Shown here: positions 1 to 9,700 of the stretch, piece after piece
Layout of the letters: each line of letters begins with the position of its first letter
Position numbering within the stretch: position 1 is the stretch's first letter
DNA from: Balamuthia mandrillaris
Taxonomy: Eukaryota; Discosea; Longamoebia; Balamuthiidae
Assembly: GCA_031835245.1 (NCBI GenBank)
Contig: JAVKOQ010000626.1
Span: forward strand, 1-23,132
Reading direction: 5' to 3'
DNA: 23,132 bases
Translations under genes and position numbers: made by a program
The notes under the pieces: model-generated
The model's input: the letters and a program-made list of their open reading frames with translations, nothing else
Databases searched by the model: none
What the model was told of the DNA's origin: nothing

Positions 1-54
1 GGAGAGAGGAGAGAGGAGAGAGACAGAGAGACAGAGAGAGGCAGAGAGAGAATG
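1..54 (-). repeat. GA/CT-rich tract in the intron of the left-edge gene
   Basis: An imperfect purine run on the + strand reads as CTCTCTCTG/CTCTGTCTC-like sequence in the transcript of the minus-strand gene. It follows the donor at 61 directly and shares the head CATTCTCTCTCT with several other intronic CT tracts here. Confidence 0.8.
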
Positions 55-61
55 AAGTTAC

Positions 62-467
62 ATTGGCAAATTCGTTGTAAGGAGTCATTGGCTCTTCGGT
101 GGCTGCGTCTCGGATGTTAAGAAGGGTGGAGAGGGTTAGGTCTTGCTTTTTGCCCTTTGGCTTTTCCATGAGATAAAAATCCTTTCAGTTGGCGGGAAGC
201 GGTCAAGCCGAAGAAGAGCATTGCGGAGGAGGAGAACAGAGAACAGACCAAAGTGAAGAAGAGACAGACGAGGAACAAACAATGTACCTTTTCCACATCA
301 GAGCTTTCAGAGTCGGCGCCTCGTTCTTTGACTTTCTCCCTGGCATTTTTCATGTGGGTGGAGGAACGCTTGGCCCTCGGGCTGCCGCTGTTCCCGCTAC
401 TTTCGCCAATTCCCTCATCCTCTTTCTCTTTACCCTTGTCCTTGTCCTTGCGTATGAGTCTGAACAT
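62..467 (-). CDS. Unrecognised protein, N-terminal part; gene continues past the left edge
   Basis: I do not recognise this protein. The first exon is 288-467, starting at the ATG at 467-465 and opening with MFRLIRKDKDKGKEKEDEG; it is rich in Lys, Glu and Ser. A GT donor at 287 and an AG acceptor at 182 remove 106 bp in phase 0. Exon 2 (62-181) then reads about 40 residues, including LSTLLNIRDAATEEPMTPYN. Several AG acceptors near the start of exon 2 keep the same frame, so its exact 5' end is uncertain. At 61 a new GT donor opens into a CT-rich intron that leaves the window. The charged, serine-rich start looks disordered, and the second exon looks like the beginning of a helical domain. The gene is divergent from the R3H gene across 307 bp. 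Function cannot be inferred. Confidence 0.55.
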
Positions 468-774
468 TTTTGTTGTAAATAAAGAAACGTTTTTTTTTTT
501 AAAAAATTACTTTCAAAAGAATAGAACTGCGTTTCTCTTTCTTCTCTCCGTCTTTCTTGTCTCCTTTTTTTTAATTTCTTGTAACATCGTGACGACGCGG
601 ATGATGGAACGAAATTTCAACTTTGTTTTCTTTGGCTTTTCCCCTTCCTCTCGCTCTACTTTCTATCAGTTTGATGCTTGTTCTTCTGCACTCAAGAGGG
701 TGTGCCCTTTTGTGGTGGCTTCTTGACGATCGCCATAACTAAAAATAAACGTTTACGCAAAGACGCAACCCCTG
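468..774. promoter_or_regulatory. Divergent intergenic region between the left-edge gene and the R3H gene
   Basis: These 307 bp hold no convincing gene. The sequence is T-rich on the + strand, with a poly-T run near 490-500. The long + frame through it (253-726) has the low-complexity F/S/L composition of read-through noise. It must carry the promoters and 5' leaders of both flanking genes. I see no clear TATA or CCAAT element. Confidence 0.45.
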
Positions 775-1321
775 ATGGACTGGACGCAGTTTGATGTTTC
801 TGAGCTTCATGCAGGCAAACATGAACAGGTAAAGAAAAGACTTATTTTGTTCACAAAAAAAAAAAAAGGAGTGTAGTTTACCGCGTATTGTACCCCTAAC
901 CACATAAAAGGTATCCAGAGACCTCATCGGACAGAAGGTGAAAAGAGAGGCGGAACGACTCAGCTCCTGGAATGCCACTTGCCAGGAACTGCTGAACGAT
1001 TTCATCAAAAACGAGGACATTCATAGCCTCGGCTTTCCTCCGACGGACAAAGTATTTCGCTACATCATGTGCGCACCCCTTTTTATCTCATTTCTTTGGG
1101 AGAACTGTTTGAAGAAGGCGTATAGAGAATGGAAACTAACCAAAAAAGAACATCACAGTCATGAGGTTGCTGACGAGCTCGGCCTCCCAAGCTATTCCTT
1201 TGGAGAGGAGCTGAAGGACAGACACACCGTGGTCTACAAGAAGGGCTACGAACCTTCCAAAGAGCTGCTAAAGCGTTGGCAAGCCGTGCACGAGAGAAAA
1301 CCAGACGCTTTTGTTTCGTAG
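775..1321 (+). CDS. R3H-domain protein of SPAG7 type
   Basis: Proposed exons are 775-828, 911-1068 and 1159-1321, giving 124 residues and ending at TAG. The family evidence is the second splice: joining 1068 to 1159 gives RYIIHEVADELGLPSYSFGE, which has the R-x3-H signature of the R3H single-strand nucleic-acid-binding domain. It resembles the SPAG7 block around VVEVAGLTSFSFGE, followed by a VVYKKGYEPS segment like that family's IFKKEFAPS. The 90-bp second intron is a multiple of three without a stop, so an unspliced reading stays open but breaks the motif. Exon 1 (MDWTQFDVSELHAGKHEQ) rests only on phase and a good GTAAAG donor. SPAG7 proteins are poorly characterised, and binding of single-stranded RNA or DNA is inferred from the domain. 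The protein is shorter than the human one and lacks its long C-terminal tail. Confidence 0.75.
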
Positions 1322-1344
1322 AAAAGCATTCTTTGTTTGTTCCG

Positions 1345-1352
1345 TGTCGACA
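1345..1352. promoter_or_regulatory. Palindromic 8-mer TGTCGACA (copy 1)
   Basis: This copy sits in the longer perfect palindrome GTGTCGACAC, 166 bp upstream of the syntaxin-18 start and just after the R3H stop. The same 8-mer recurs in three other intergenic regions of this window, so it may be a transcription-factor site. Confidence 0.35.
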
Positions 1353-1394
1353 CACCAGTTGGAATACCTCATATTCTTGAAATTCTAGAAATGC

Positions 1395-1400
1395 ATTAAA
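1395..1400 (+). terminator. Probable polyadenylation signal ATTAAA
   Basis: ATTAAA lies 74 bp after the stop of the R3H gene in AT-rich sequence. It is a common variant of the AATAAA signal. No other candidate lies between here and the next gene. Confidence 0.35.
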
Positions 1401-1489
1401 TGTTTTACATTCTTAACATCATTTAAATAACTACACCACTGGTGACGTGGCAACGATAAGCAAGAAAAAGAGGACTCCCTGGCAGAAGT

Positions 1490-1513
1490 GGAGAGAGAGA
1501 GAGAGAGAGAGAA
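1490..1513 (+). repeat. (GA)n microsatellite in the syntaxin-18 5' leader
   Basis: A perfect GA run ends 5 bp before the chosen ATG at 1518. On the mRNA-sense strand it is GA, the opposite of the CT sense seen in most introns here. Confidence 0.9.
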
Positions 1514-1517
1514 AGGA

Positions 1518-1802
1518 ATGGACCTCACCTCTCAGTTTCGGGACTGTGTAAAGAGGAAACACAAGGCCAAAGGCCTGCTGACTCCCTTGGATAAGATACT
1601 GGGCGAGCAAAAAGGGGCCAAGGGAGCACCACGGAGGAGAAGGAGCGAGAACAACAACACTGAGAAGGCTGCGGATTGCTCCAAGTTTTTGGAGAGGGCA
1701 CTCCTCTTGGTACGGCAAATCAAGCCACATGTGGATTCTATCTTCTGGTGAGGAAGAAGAGCAGAGCAAGGAACTCACTTTTTGCTCTATTCTCTTCTCT
1801 TT

Positions 1803-1839
<37 letters not shown>

Positions 1840-2916
1840 CCTCTCCTCTCTCCTCTCTTTTCAAGTTGCAAGGTATTGCAGAGGTTCGACAGTACTTGGT
1901 GGAGCATGAGGCTGAGTACCTGAATACGCATCGATGGCTGTCCTTCAAGGCCTCGGGAATGACAGAAGAGGAAAGAGATGAGATAGACAAAGAAATGAAG
2001 CTCTGTTTACGCCAAAGTTGTGACAAAATCGATGGGTTGAGTTCCACCATTGGTAGCCCTACCTGCCTCCCTCTCTTATCTGCTTTACCCTTTTTTTTTC
2101 TTGTTCTCTCTTCTCTCTTCTTACTTTCTCCTCTTCCCATACTGCCGGTTATCAGAGAGTAAAACAGCAGAACTGCCGAGACAATGCCAAGAAAACCTTA
2201 GAGGGGTGGTCAGCTATCTCTACAAAGAGCTGGAGGGCGTGAGCAAACTGCACGGCGAGCAACGGGCACTGCGCTTGCAACGTTTGTTGGACAGTCAACA
2301 CAACTACTATAAACAGAGCTCAGAGGTGTTGGCTGCCAAAGAAAGAAGTGCTCTTGCGCGGAAAGAAGTAACGGGTCCTTTTTCTTCCTCGAGGAATCAT
2401 CGAAGAGGGCGCAACGAAGAAGAGGATGATGAAGGTCGCAGCGAAATAAGAAGAGGAAAGAGAAAAGTTGAAGACGAGGATGATGGACCTATGCTAAGAG
2501 GATTGGACGTGGTTGCACAAGAACGTGAGGATGCAAAAGGGAAGAAGAGAGATGAGGAGCAGGAGGAGGAAGATGAGTTTGCAGGGCTCAGCGAGGCTGA
2601 ACGCCAAATGTTGCAGCAGGAAAACCAGGAGCTGCAACAAAGGTTTGAGAGAGACATGGACAAAGCGATGGAAGTGGAGAAGCAGATGCTAGAGATTGCT
2701 CGGCTGAGCGACCTCTTCACGCAAAGAGTGATGGAGCAAGAGGAAACCATCACCACCATACAGAACATGGCCTTGGATAGCTACAACCACCTTACGCAAG
2801 GAACGGACTACATGCGCAGCGCATCCAAGCATGGCCGAGACTTTCGCTTTTTTGTGCTTTTGTTCTTGCTTCTCTGTTCTTTCTCCCTGCTCTTCTTGCA
2901 TTGGTATGACTCGTAA
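1518..2916 (+). CDS. STX18: Syntaxin-18/Ufe1, ER Qa-SNARE
   Basis: Exons 1518-1709, 1866-2052 and 2156-2916 encode 379 residues. Syntaxin-18 is the ER-resident Qa-SNARE that receives retrograde COPI vesicles from the Golgi. An N-terminal segment MDLTSQFRDCVK matches the family's start. After the first splice, AEVRQYLVEHEAEYLN parallels the human block with no gap, which fixes the acceptor at 1865. A charged, acidic linker (about residues 190-265) is followed by the SNARE helix (about 280-352), with a zero-layer glutamine in VMEQEETI. A tail anchor ends in CSFSLLFLHWYDS, almost identical to the human C-terminus. The start at 1518 gives the family N-terminus; an upstream in-frame GTG only adds translated GA repeat. 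Intron 1 (156 bp) carries a long CT tract; intron 2 is 103 bp. Identification is firm. Confidence 0.95.
1787..1857 (+). repeat. CT-rich tract in syntaxin-18 intron 1 (copy A of a 49-bp shared stretch)
   Basis: A head of CTATTCTCTTCTCTTTTCTT runs into perfect (CT)n to 1835, then CCTCT-type variants. Positions 1787-1835 are identical, base for base, to 5903-5951 in the BAR gene. Confidence 0.9.
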
Positions 2917-3018
2917 AAAAAAAAAAAAAAAACTGTTTTTGTCTAGCGCACGTATAGGGGTTCCCCTCTTTTGCGGTTGGACACATGAAGCCCTTGTTTG
3001 TTTTCATACAATATGTAT

Positions 3019-3026
3019 TGTCGACA
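3019..3026. promoter_or_regulatory. Palindromic 8-mer TGTCGACA (copy 2)
   Basis: Second intergenic copy, within TTGTCGACAA. It abuts the AATAAA at 3027, about 500 bp upstream of the BAR gene start, so it could belong to either gene or to neither. Confidence 0.25.
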
Positions 3027-3032
3027 AATAAA
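3027..3032 (+). terminator. AATAAA polyadenylation signal for syntaxin-18
   Basis: Canonical AATAAA about 110 bp after the stop codon in AT-rich sequence, the nearest match on this strand. Confidence 0.5.
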
Positions 3033-3522
3033 ACGAGCATACGTTTGACGATAATTCGTGCCAAGATTCAATATGATACGATAATTGTCGTAATAAATGG
3101 AGATCCTGAGTTTTTCGTTTTGTGTGCCGAACAAAACGCGAAAAGAACACAGCAAGGGCCAGAAGGGAAGTGCTCAGCTCATCTTTCCTTCTGGCGGCTT
3201 GTTGGTGCACCAAGCACAGGTAAACAAAAAAAAAAAACGCACAAACTTTAAAGTGGAGTTGGTTGAATCGACTGTCAAGCTTTTCATTCTTCGTGAAAAT
3301 ATATATTGTTGCTATATATCTTTGTTTCTTTCTTCCTCTGCTGAGCGGGTACAGCACACCTATCCTGCCGTTTCACTTTCGTTATTTATTTTTTTTCAAC
3401 AAAATATTTTGTGCTAACCATAACAACCAAAAGTTTCAAGGGGAGGCCTTGCTGGACAGACTTGAAATACGTAATATTTATCTTTGGTTAGAGAAGAAAA
3501 GCAAGGCAAAAGATATAGAAAG

Positions 3523-5918
3523 ATGGCATCGAAAGCCACCAAAAAGTTATGGCGCAAGTCGCTTGGAAGCAACAGCAGCAAGTCCAGCTCTGTCCTCACC
3601 AAAAAGGCCAAGAAACGAGAGGAAATAGAGCTAAAGAGTGACTCCATCCTCCATTTCGACGAGGAGGGCGAAGCCTTTTCCGTACAGACCGAAACAGAAA
3701 CACCCGTTGCCCCTCCGACCTCTCTTTTGGGCAAACAAGCTTCTGTAAGCTTGCAACCCGGCACTCCTTTGTCTCGCTCCGAAAGCCACAACAACACCAA
3801 CAACTATTACGCCGGGACGCCAGAGGCGAGGGGTGGTTCCGGCTCTTACGCCTTGCCTCCCTTTCCGACGGCGCCAACCTCGCCATCGCCAATGGTTTCA
3901 CGCACCCTTCCCTCTCCGCCTTCGCCAACCTCTCATGCCCTAAGAGGAGGAAGAGGTGGTGCCTCTCCTCCTGGCAGAGGTGGACGAGGAGGAGGAGGAA
4001 CGATAGCACCCTCGCCACATGTCGCGGGTGAAGGTGGAGGTGGACCAGTTAGAGGGGGAATAGGGGGAACTGGAGGGAGAGGAGGAGTAAACGGAGGTCG
4101 AGGAGGGTTGCCTCCGATGCCACTTCCCAGAGGAGGAGGAGGAGCTGGATCCGGAATGGCCAGAGGAGGAGGAGGAGCTGGTGGGGAAGGAGGGAGAGGA
4201 GGAGGACCCGTGGTAGCATCCGCCATTAGAGGCAGAGGAGGTCTGAGGGGAGGAGCGGGTGCGTTGGGACGAGGGCCATCCTCTCCAGATCTTAGGCGGA
4301 GCGCTGATGTTACAACCTCAATGAAGCTGCAGCAGATGGGAACCGTAGTAGGAGGAGGAGGTAGAGGAGGATCTGTGATATTAAGAGGAGCAGGAGGACC
4401 AGGTAGTCCTCTCAGCAGAAGCATGGGAAGAGGGGGTGGCGGAGGCGCCACTAACGAAGGAGGAGACATAAATGGACTAGAGCAGCAAGCAGACGCCAAC
4501 AACTGTACAGCGGCACAAACAACAGCAGAGCGAAGCAACGGCAGCGTTGGCGGAGGTGGTGGCAGCGGCCGTGTGCTGAAACGAGTCAAGTCAGTGCCTT
4601 CCTCCCTTCCATCTGTGCTAAAGCATCCAACAGAAGAACAGCAACAAGGAGGAAGATCAGACTCACAGTACGTTATATTCCGCTCTGATATTTATGAACT
4701 CTGATGGAACGAATGTTTTTTTTTGGCTTGTTCTTATATTATAGATCGCAACCAGACCGGGATACTCAATTCCTTCAAAGAGAGGAGAAAATTCAAATGA
4801 TGAAAGCAAGGCTCAAGAAGGTGACCACTGCATGCGAAAAGTACAACCGAGAAGGCCTCAGTACGTTTTTTTTTTTTTTTTCACGCCACGAGAAAGTGAG
4901 GAAATGAAATGGTTCAGATGAGAGAATGAGAAGAGAGAATGAAAGCGAGTTTAGAGGAAGAAACATTTTACTGATGAGCGTTTTCGTGTTCACTGTAACG
5001 CAGAGGTGGCAAAAGAAATGCAAGCGTTGGGTCAGCAACTCGAAAAAATGAGCTCAAGTGAGTCTAAGCGTGATTGTGAGTCTGTTTATGGTATCTCGTC
5101 TCTCAATCTCTCTTGTTGGTGTTGTTATGCTGAGTTTTCGTGTTTTTTTTTGTTCAGCGCAAGCGTTACTCCAGTTTGGTCCCTCCATAAAAGAGGCTTC
5201 GAGTGCTCAAACGAAACTTGTACGCATATTCTCTCCTCTCTGTTTCCATTCTTCCTATTTTATCCTCGTTTTATTCTATAGCTTGCTCTAACTTATTTGA
5301 TACACCAACGAACAGCACGACACCACACCAGAGTTATTCATAACACCAATTCTTCGGTTAATAGAAAAAGATATAAATACTGAATTGAAGGTATTGCTTT
5401 TGCAATAGGAATTTCAATATTGAACAGAGATATTAAAACATCAACTTTTTAGGCAGTGGAATCCAAGTATAAAAAGGCAAGAAACAACTATGATACACAG
5501 GTCAGCAAAGTGGCGGCTTTACGTGCCAAAGCTAAGATTGACGTTGTGCGCTTATATGAGGTACATGTCACCGCCGTTCTTATTTCTGCTTTCTGCTTGC
5601 TTAGTTTTTTATTGGTTGGGGGGAAAGGCGGAGAAAGAGTTGAAGAAGGCAAAGTTGGCTTATGAAGAGGCCATAGAGGAAGCGTTTTACAAGCTGGAGG
5701 ATTTGGAGCTCAGCAAGAACAGTGATGTCCTCGAATGGTTCATCGCCCTATTACAAGCAGAGAAGGAGCGATACGGGCAGGACTATGCTCTCTTCCATCA
5801 CATAGAAAACTACATGAGAGATATTCACCAGTGGTGCGTTGACTCTGGCAAGCATTTCCATAGTAGTGTCGAGGTAATCATTTGACGCGTTGTTATTGTT
5901 TTCTATTCTCTTCTCTTT

Positions 5919-5953
<35 letters not shown>

Positions 5954-6476
5954 TTTCGATCTTGCTCTCGTTCTCTCTCATCGCTCAGTATGATTATGCT
6001 AAAATTTAAAATGATTATAGCAACGTAATATCAAACAACGACAAGAACTTGAAGAGATACAAGCCGGCATTCCACTCAACCTCATACAGGTACTTTAAAT
6101 TTGCTTTCTTTTTTTTGTGTGTGTACATTCATTCACTCGCCAACAGACAATCCGCTCTTCCGGCGTGCTTATTTCTTGTGTTTTATTGGTGGCTGGTAGA
6201 GAAGAGGTGAGCCTTCCTCCGCTGGACACGCTCTCAGAGGAGTCACTTCCTCGTATCTACTCTTTCGTAAAGACGAACTACGACGCTATCAGCAAGGAGC
6301 TTTTACAACGGAACGAGAAAGTATGGCAGGCCTTTCTCTCTTCTTTCTCTCTCTCACATATGGTTCTAACGCAAAGAATAGACAATTCTAAACAGTTTAG
6401 CGTCAGCATTGGGAATGATGGAAAAAGGAAGAAGAGAGGCGTAGACTGGACGCCTAGTCCTCTGTTCTTTTGTTGA
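3523..6476 (+). CDS. BAR-domain protein with Arg/Gly-rich N-terminal half
   Basis: Ten exons: 3523-4667, 4745-4860, 5004-5057, 5158-5219, 5316-5390, 5453-5560, 5628-5873, 6021-6089, 6207-6320 and 6396-6476, giving 689 residues. Residues 1-381 look disordered: a basic, Ser-rich start, a Pro-rich stretch with PxxP sites (about 107-137), then about 170 residues of RGG/GGRGG repeats. From about 382 to 620 the small exons assemble a long helical domain with the charge pattern of a BAR domain, such as ESKYKKARNNYDTQ, EKELKKAKLAYEEAIEEA and HHIENYMRDIHQW. BAR dimers bind and bend membranes. Exon 5 (75 bp, HDTTPELFITPILRLIEKDI) is too short to show as a separate long frame, but phase and fit support it. 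The acceptor of exon 9 is uncertain; an alternative at 6147 adds a hydrophobic stretch. The last intron is stop-free, so the C-terminus is the weakest part. No SH3, PH or GAP domain follows. Confidence 0.8.
3940..4460 (+). repeat. RGG-coding purine-rich repeat region in BAR exon 1
   Basis: The coding strand is dominated by AGAGGAGGA-like units that encode RGG and GGRGG. GGA and AGA codons dominate, so this looks like an expanded trinucleotide repeat. The complementary strand has an open Pro-rich frame as a by-product. Confidence 0.85.
5903..5951 (+). repeat. CT tract in BAR intron 7 (copy B of the 49-bp shared stretch)
   Basis: Identical base for base to 1787-1835 in syntaxin-18 intron 1, including the non-repetitive head CTATTCTCTTCTCTTTTCTT. 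Beyond 5951 the two diverge. Confidence 0.9.
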
Positions 6477-6539
6477 AAAAATCGTCCTTAGTAATATTTT
6501 TTTTTTGTTTGTAAAGCCATTCTTCGTCTAAGCTTTTTT

Positions 6540-9500
6540 TCACTGTTGTTCTTTAGCCTTTTTGTGTTTGACTTTCTTGCCTTTAGGGTTTTTAATGGGC
6601 TCCACCACACCGCCGGCCTTCACAGAGATTCTTGGTTTGATTGCCTTCTGGAAGGTCTCCATGGTGTTCCATTCCTTGCCCACTGGATTTCTCATCTCCT
6701 TTTCGTACTGTTCTCTGGATGTGAAGGGGAAAGGCACAGCAGTCACTTTGTACTTCGCCACCTAATTTTCAAGGAGCACAGGTCAGAGGACAGCAAATAC
6801 GAGTAAGAGCGAGAGCGAGAGAGGGAGAAAACCTTTCTATCTCGCTTCTCGTTAATGATCACTCGTTGCAGTTTGGCGTCCTTTCGCTGCGGTTTGCTAT
6901 CGTTGATGTTGCCCTTTGGTTGCTGAACGCGGGGGGCTTTCTTTTTTTGCGCTTTCTTCTTTCTATTATTTCCTTGACGGACGCCTTCTCCCGCCCATGA
7001 GCCCCAACCAGGGAGGCCTTGGTCTTCTGGTTGCTTCATACCCTCGGCCATCAACTCAGCTTTCTCCTTCTCGAACTCGGCCACGACGTCATCGTTGGCA
7101 AAGGCTCGCTTGATCAGCTCCTTTTGTTTTTTGTTGGTAGCAGAACCAAACAAGTTGAAACCGCTGTTGTTCTCTTCCTCTTCAGCGTTGTTGCCGAGGG
7201 AGCCAAGAGCCTTGTCCACATCTATCCTCAATTCCCTTTCGTCTCTGTTCCTTTTTGTTTTTTCTGCCTTCTGTTGTTGCATTTTTACTCTGTCCTTTGT
7301 ACCTATATCGTTGTTGACGGTGGTCCCACTCATGGCCTCTGATATCGCCTTTTTGGACTTTCGTTTGGCGGTACCGCCTAATTGGGCTGGCTGCATCCAC
7401 GGGTTCTGCGAGTCATGAACGCCTATGCCAAATAAAATTGTCAGAGAGGGAGGGAGGGAGAGGAGGGAGGGAGAGGAGGGAGGGAGAGGAGGGATACCCG
7501 GCCGAGGCTGCTTTGAGTTGTGCGGATGAGAAGAAAGTGGAATCTTGTCTTCACTATCCACATCGATATCGTTATGCTCGAGCCGGTCCTTCGTTGCATA
7601 AAAGTCAGCATCATCGTCGATACCAACTCCGCCAACAGAATTCAGCGATATTTGAAGTTGGGTTTCATCCTCTTCATCCTCCTCCGCGTCGATTGGAGTG
7701 GTTTTTGTTTGTTTGCCAGGAGAAACTGGTTTTGAACTCTTTGCCTTTCTGGTGGTTTTTTTCTTCTGGTGTTGATGTTGCCTCTGCTTCTCTTCTTCTA
7801 ACATTTGCTTTATTGCTTCAGCCGTATTGGCGTTGATATCCACTGTTGTCGCTATACGTTTCCGCGCAAGCAATAAAGGTAAGACCACCCATGTAAACAG
7901 GAAACAAAAAATGAAGAGGATACTGACTGTGGCGAGCGGGACTACTTTCTACTTCAGGGAAGTCTTGTAGTTCAAATATATCGGCGATGGGAGCGTGGTC
8001 GTTCCCACTGTTTGAACCATTGTCATCATCATCATCACCCAACCCATCCATCTTCACTGTCAAAGGACGGCTTGCTCTAGTGCTGCGTGAAGCGGAGAAT
8101 CCGCTCTTTCAAACAAAACGATATGAGTGTATAGTCCCTTGCAAAATCAAAAAGTAAATAATACCTGCTCTGTCAGAACACCGGAAGAAAGTAGATGCAC
8201 ATGTCGTTTATCAACAACATCGTCATCAGCCTCATCAGGCAAGTAGTTAACTTGGTATTCATCGTCATCATCGGAAGAAGCAACCCCTTTGTAATCGTCT
8301 TCTTCCAAGCCCGAGCCAGGCAAACGTTTCATTTTTTCTCTAAATTCCTCGTCCATGCGTTTGGCATCATGAGCAGCTTCCGCTGCTTGTCTTTGGATAC
8401 CTCTCTTCATGAACTCCATCGACAACATTCCCTATTGTATAACACTTTTTCAGCGCAAGCATGGCAATGGGAAGCGGGGGAGACACATACCTTTGTTGGC
8501 AGTTCAGGCATGTCGTCAGCGTCAAGCTCTGCGATTTGTCGTTCCAGTTCTTCTTCGTCTTCATCGCTGTTAGATTCGCCATCAAACATGCTCTGCTGTT
8601 TCTTCAAAAGCTGTTCTCTTATCTTCATTTGGTTGCTAATGGCTTTGCGAGACTGAATACAAAAAAGTTGAATTGTTAATTGGTATAAGAAAAAAGAAGA
8701 AACGAAACATGAAAATGTCATTGATTCCCGTACTTCAGTGTCCACAACACCACGTTTGAGCTGCTGTCTGGCCCAGGCACCTTTGTTTCTATGCCGCTGG
8801 GTCATTCTTTCCTCAATTCTCATTCTCTCCAACTTCTCCATTTGTCGTTTGGCCTCTTCTTGATCCAATTCTCCCAATTCCTCCAATGAAAGCTGCTTGC
8901 GTTCCTTTTGCTTTTTCAATATTTTGCGATATCTTTAAAAGAAGATGTAAGTATTGGACAACAACTCTGCTAAGGAATGAGAACGTACTGTTTGCTCTTG
9001 ATCTTCTTTCGCCGCTTCATCTTAAGCTCTTGATAGAACAAAAGCCTCTTTGTTTTCTGGATAAGCGCCTCTCTTTGCTGTATCTCTTCTTTGCTGAGTT
9101 TCTTGGCCTGCAACTCCTCAAACTCTTGTATTTTCTCTTCTTGAATGCCGCTGTCTCTCAATATTTGAGCAATGTCCTGCTCCAGAGAGGTCTTGGCCTC
9201 GAAATGGCCGGCCAGAACATTGGTAGAAGGGTTTGGGGCGTGCGATTCGTTGAAAGGAAAGGACAGATGGTCGGCTCTACGATTAGCGGTCACTGTTGGC
9301 ACCCATTTGTTGCTCATCAGTTTAGAGGCCTGTTTGAAGGCTGTCCGGCGTATGATACGCTCCTTGTTGGGACGCTCTAATGGTACTCCCACCTTTAACT
9401 TGTCTAAAGTAATTATCGAACAAGAATAATTGATGAGCAGGTGCGCGGAATTGAAGAAGAGAAGAGACTAAAAAGTAGAAAGACGAAAGAAAGAGTAATG

Positions 9501-9658
9501 AGGAAGAGGCGGGAAGAAAGGCGAAAAACCTGAAGTAAGATCTTTGAGATGCTTTTTAAGCTTGGCCTTGCTCTTAGAATCACCGAGTGAGTTGATAAGG
9601 TCGTCCAGAGTTAGTTCCTGTTGCCCATTCCCTATTTATTCATGTCTTAGTACGTGTT

Positions 9659-9700
<42 letters not shown>

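Larger units (their letters stand above)
2917..3522. other. Intergenic region between syntaxin-18 and the BAR gene
   Basis: About 600 bp with no supportable gene. It is AT-rich, with poly-A runs near 2916-2933 and 3228-3238. The syntaxin-18 3' end probably falls near the AATAAA at 3027. The rest should hold the promoter and leader of the BAR gene. Open frames here on both strands are short, rich in F, S and I, and match nothing I know. Confidence 0.5.

Noticed and set aside
253..726. Plus-strand frame of 157 codons left of the R3H gene
   Set aside because: F/S/L-rich read-through of pyrimidine-rich sequence, partly antisense to the left-edge gene's first exon.
3933..4589. Long minus-strand frame rich in proline, 218 codons
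   Set aside because: It is the exact complement of the RGG-coding repeat; Gly/Arg codons made of GGA and AGA read as Pro/Ser on the other strand. No conserved motif and no exon structure of its own.
6147..6206. Hydrophobic segment (VLISCVLLVAG) as part of the BAR protein
   Set aside because: It is in frame and could be included by using the acceptor at 6146, but it would put a membrane-like stretch right after a soluble BAR domain; the acceptor at 6206 is preferred, with moderate confidence.
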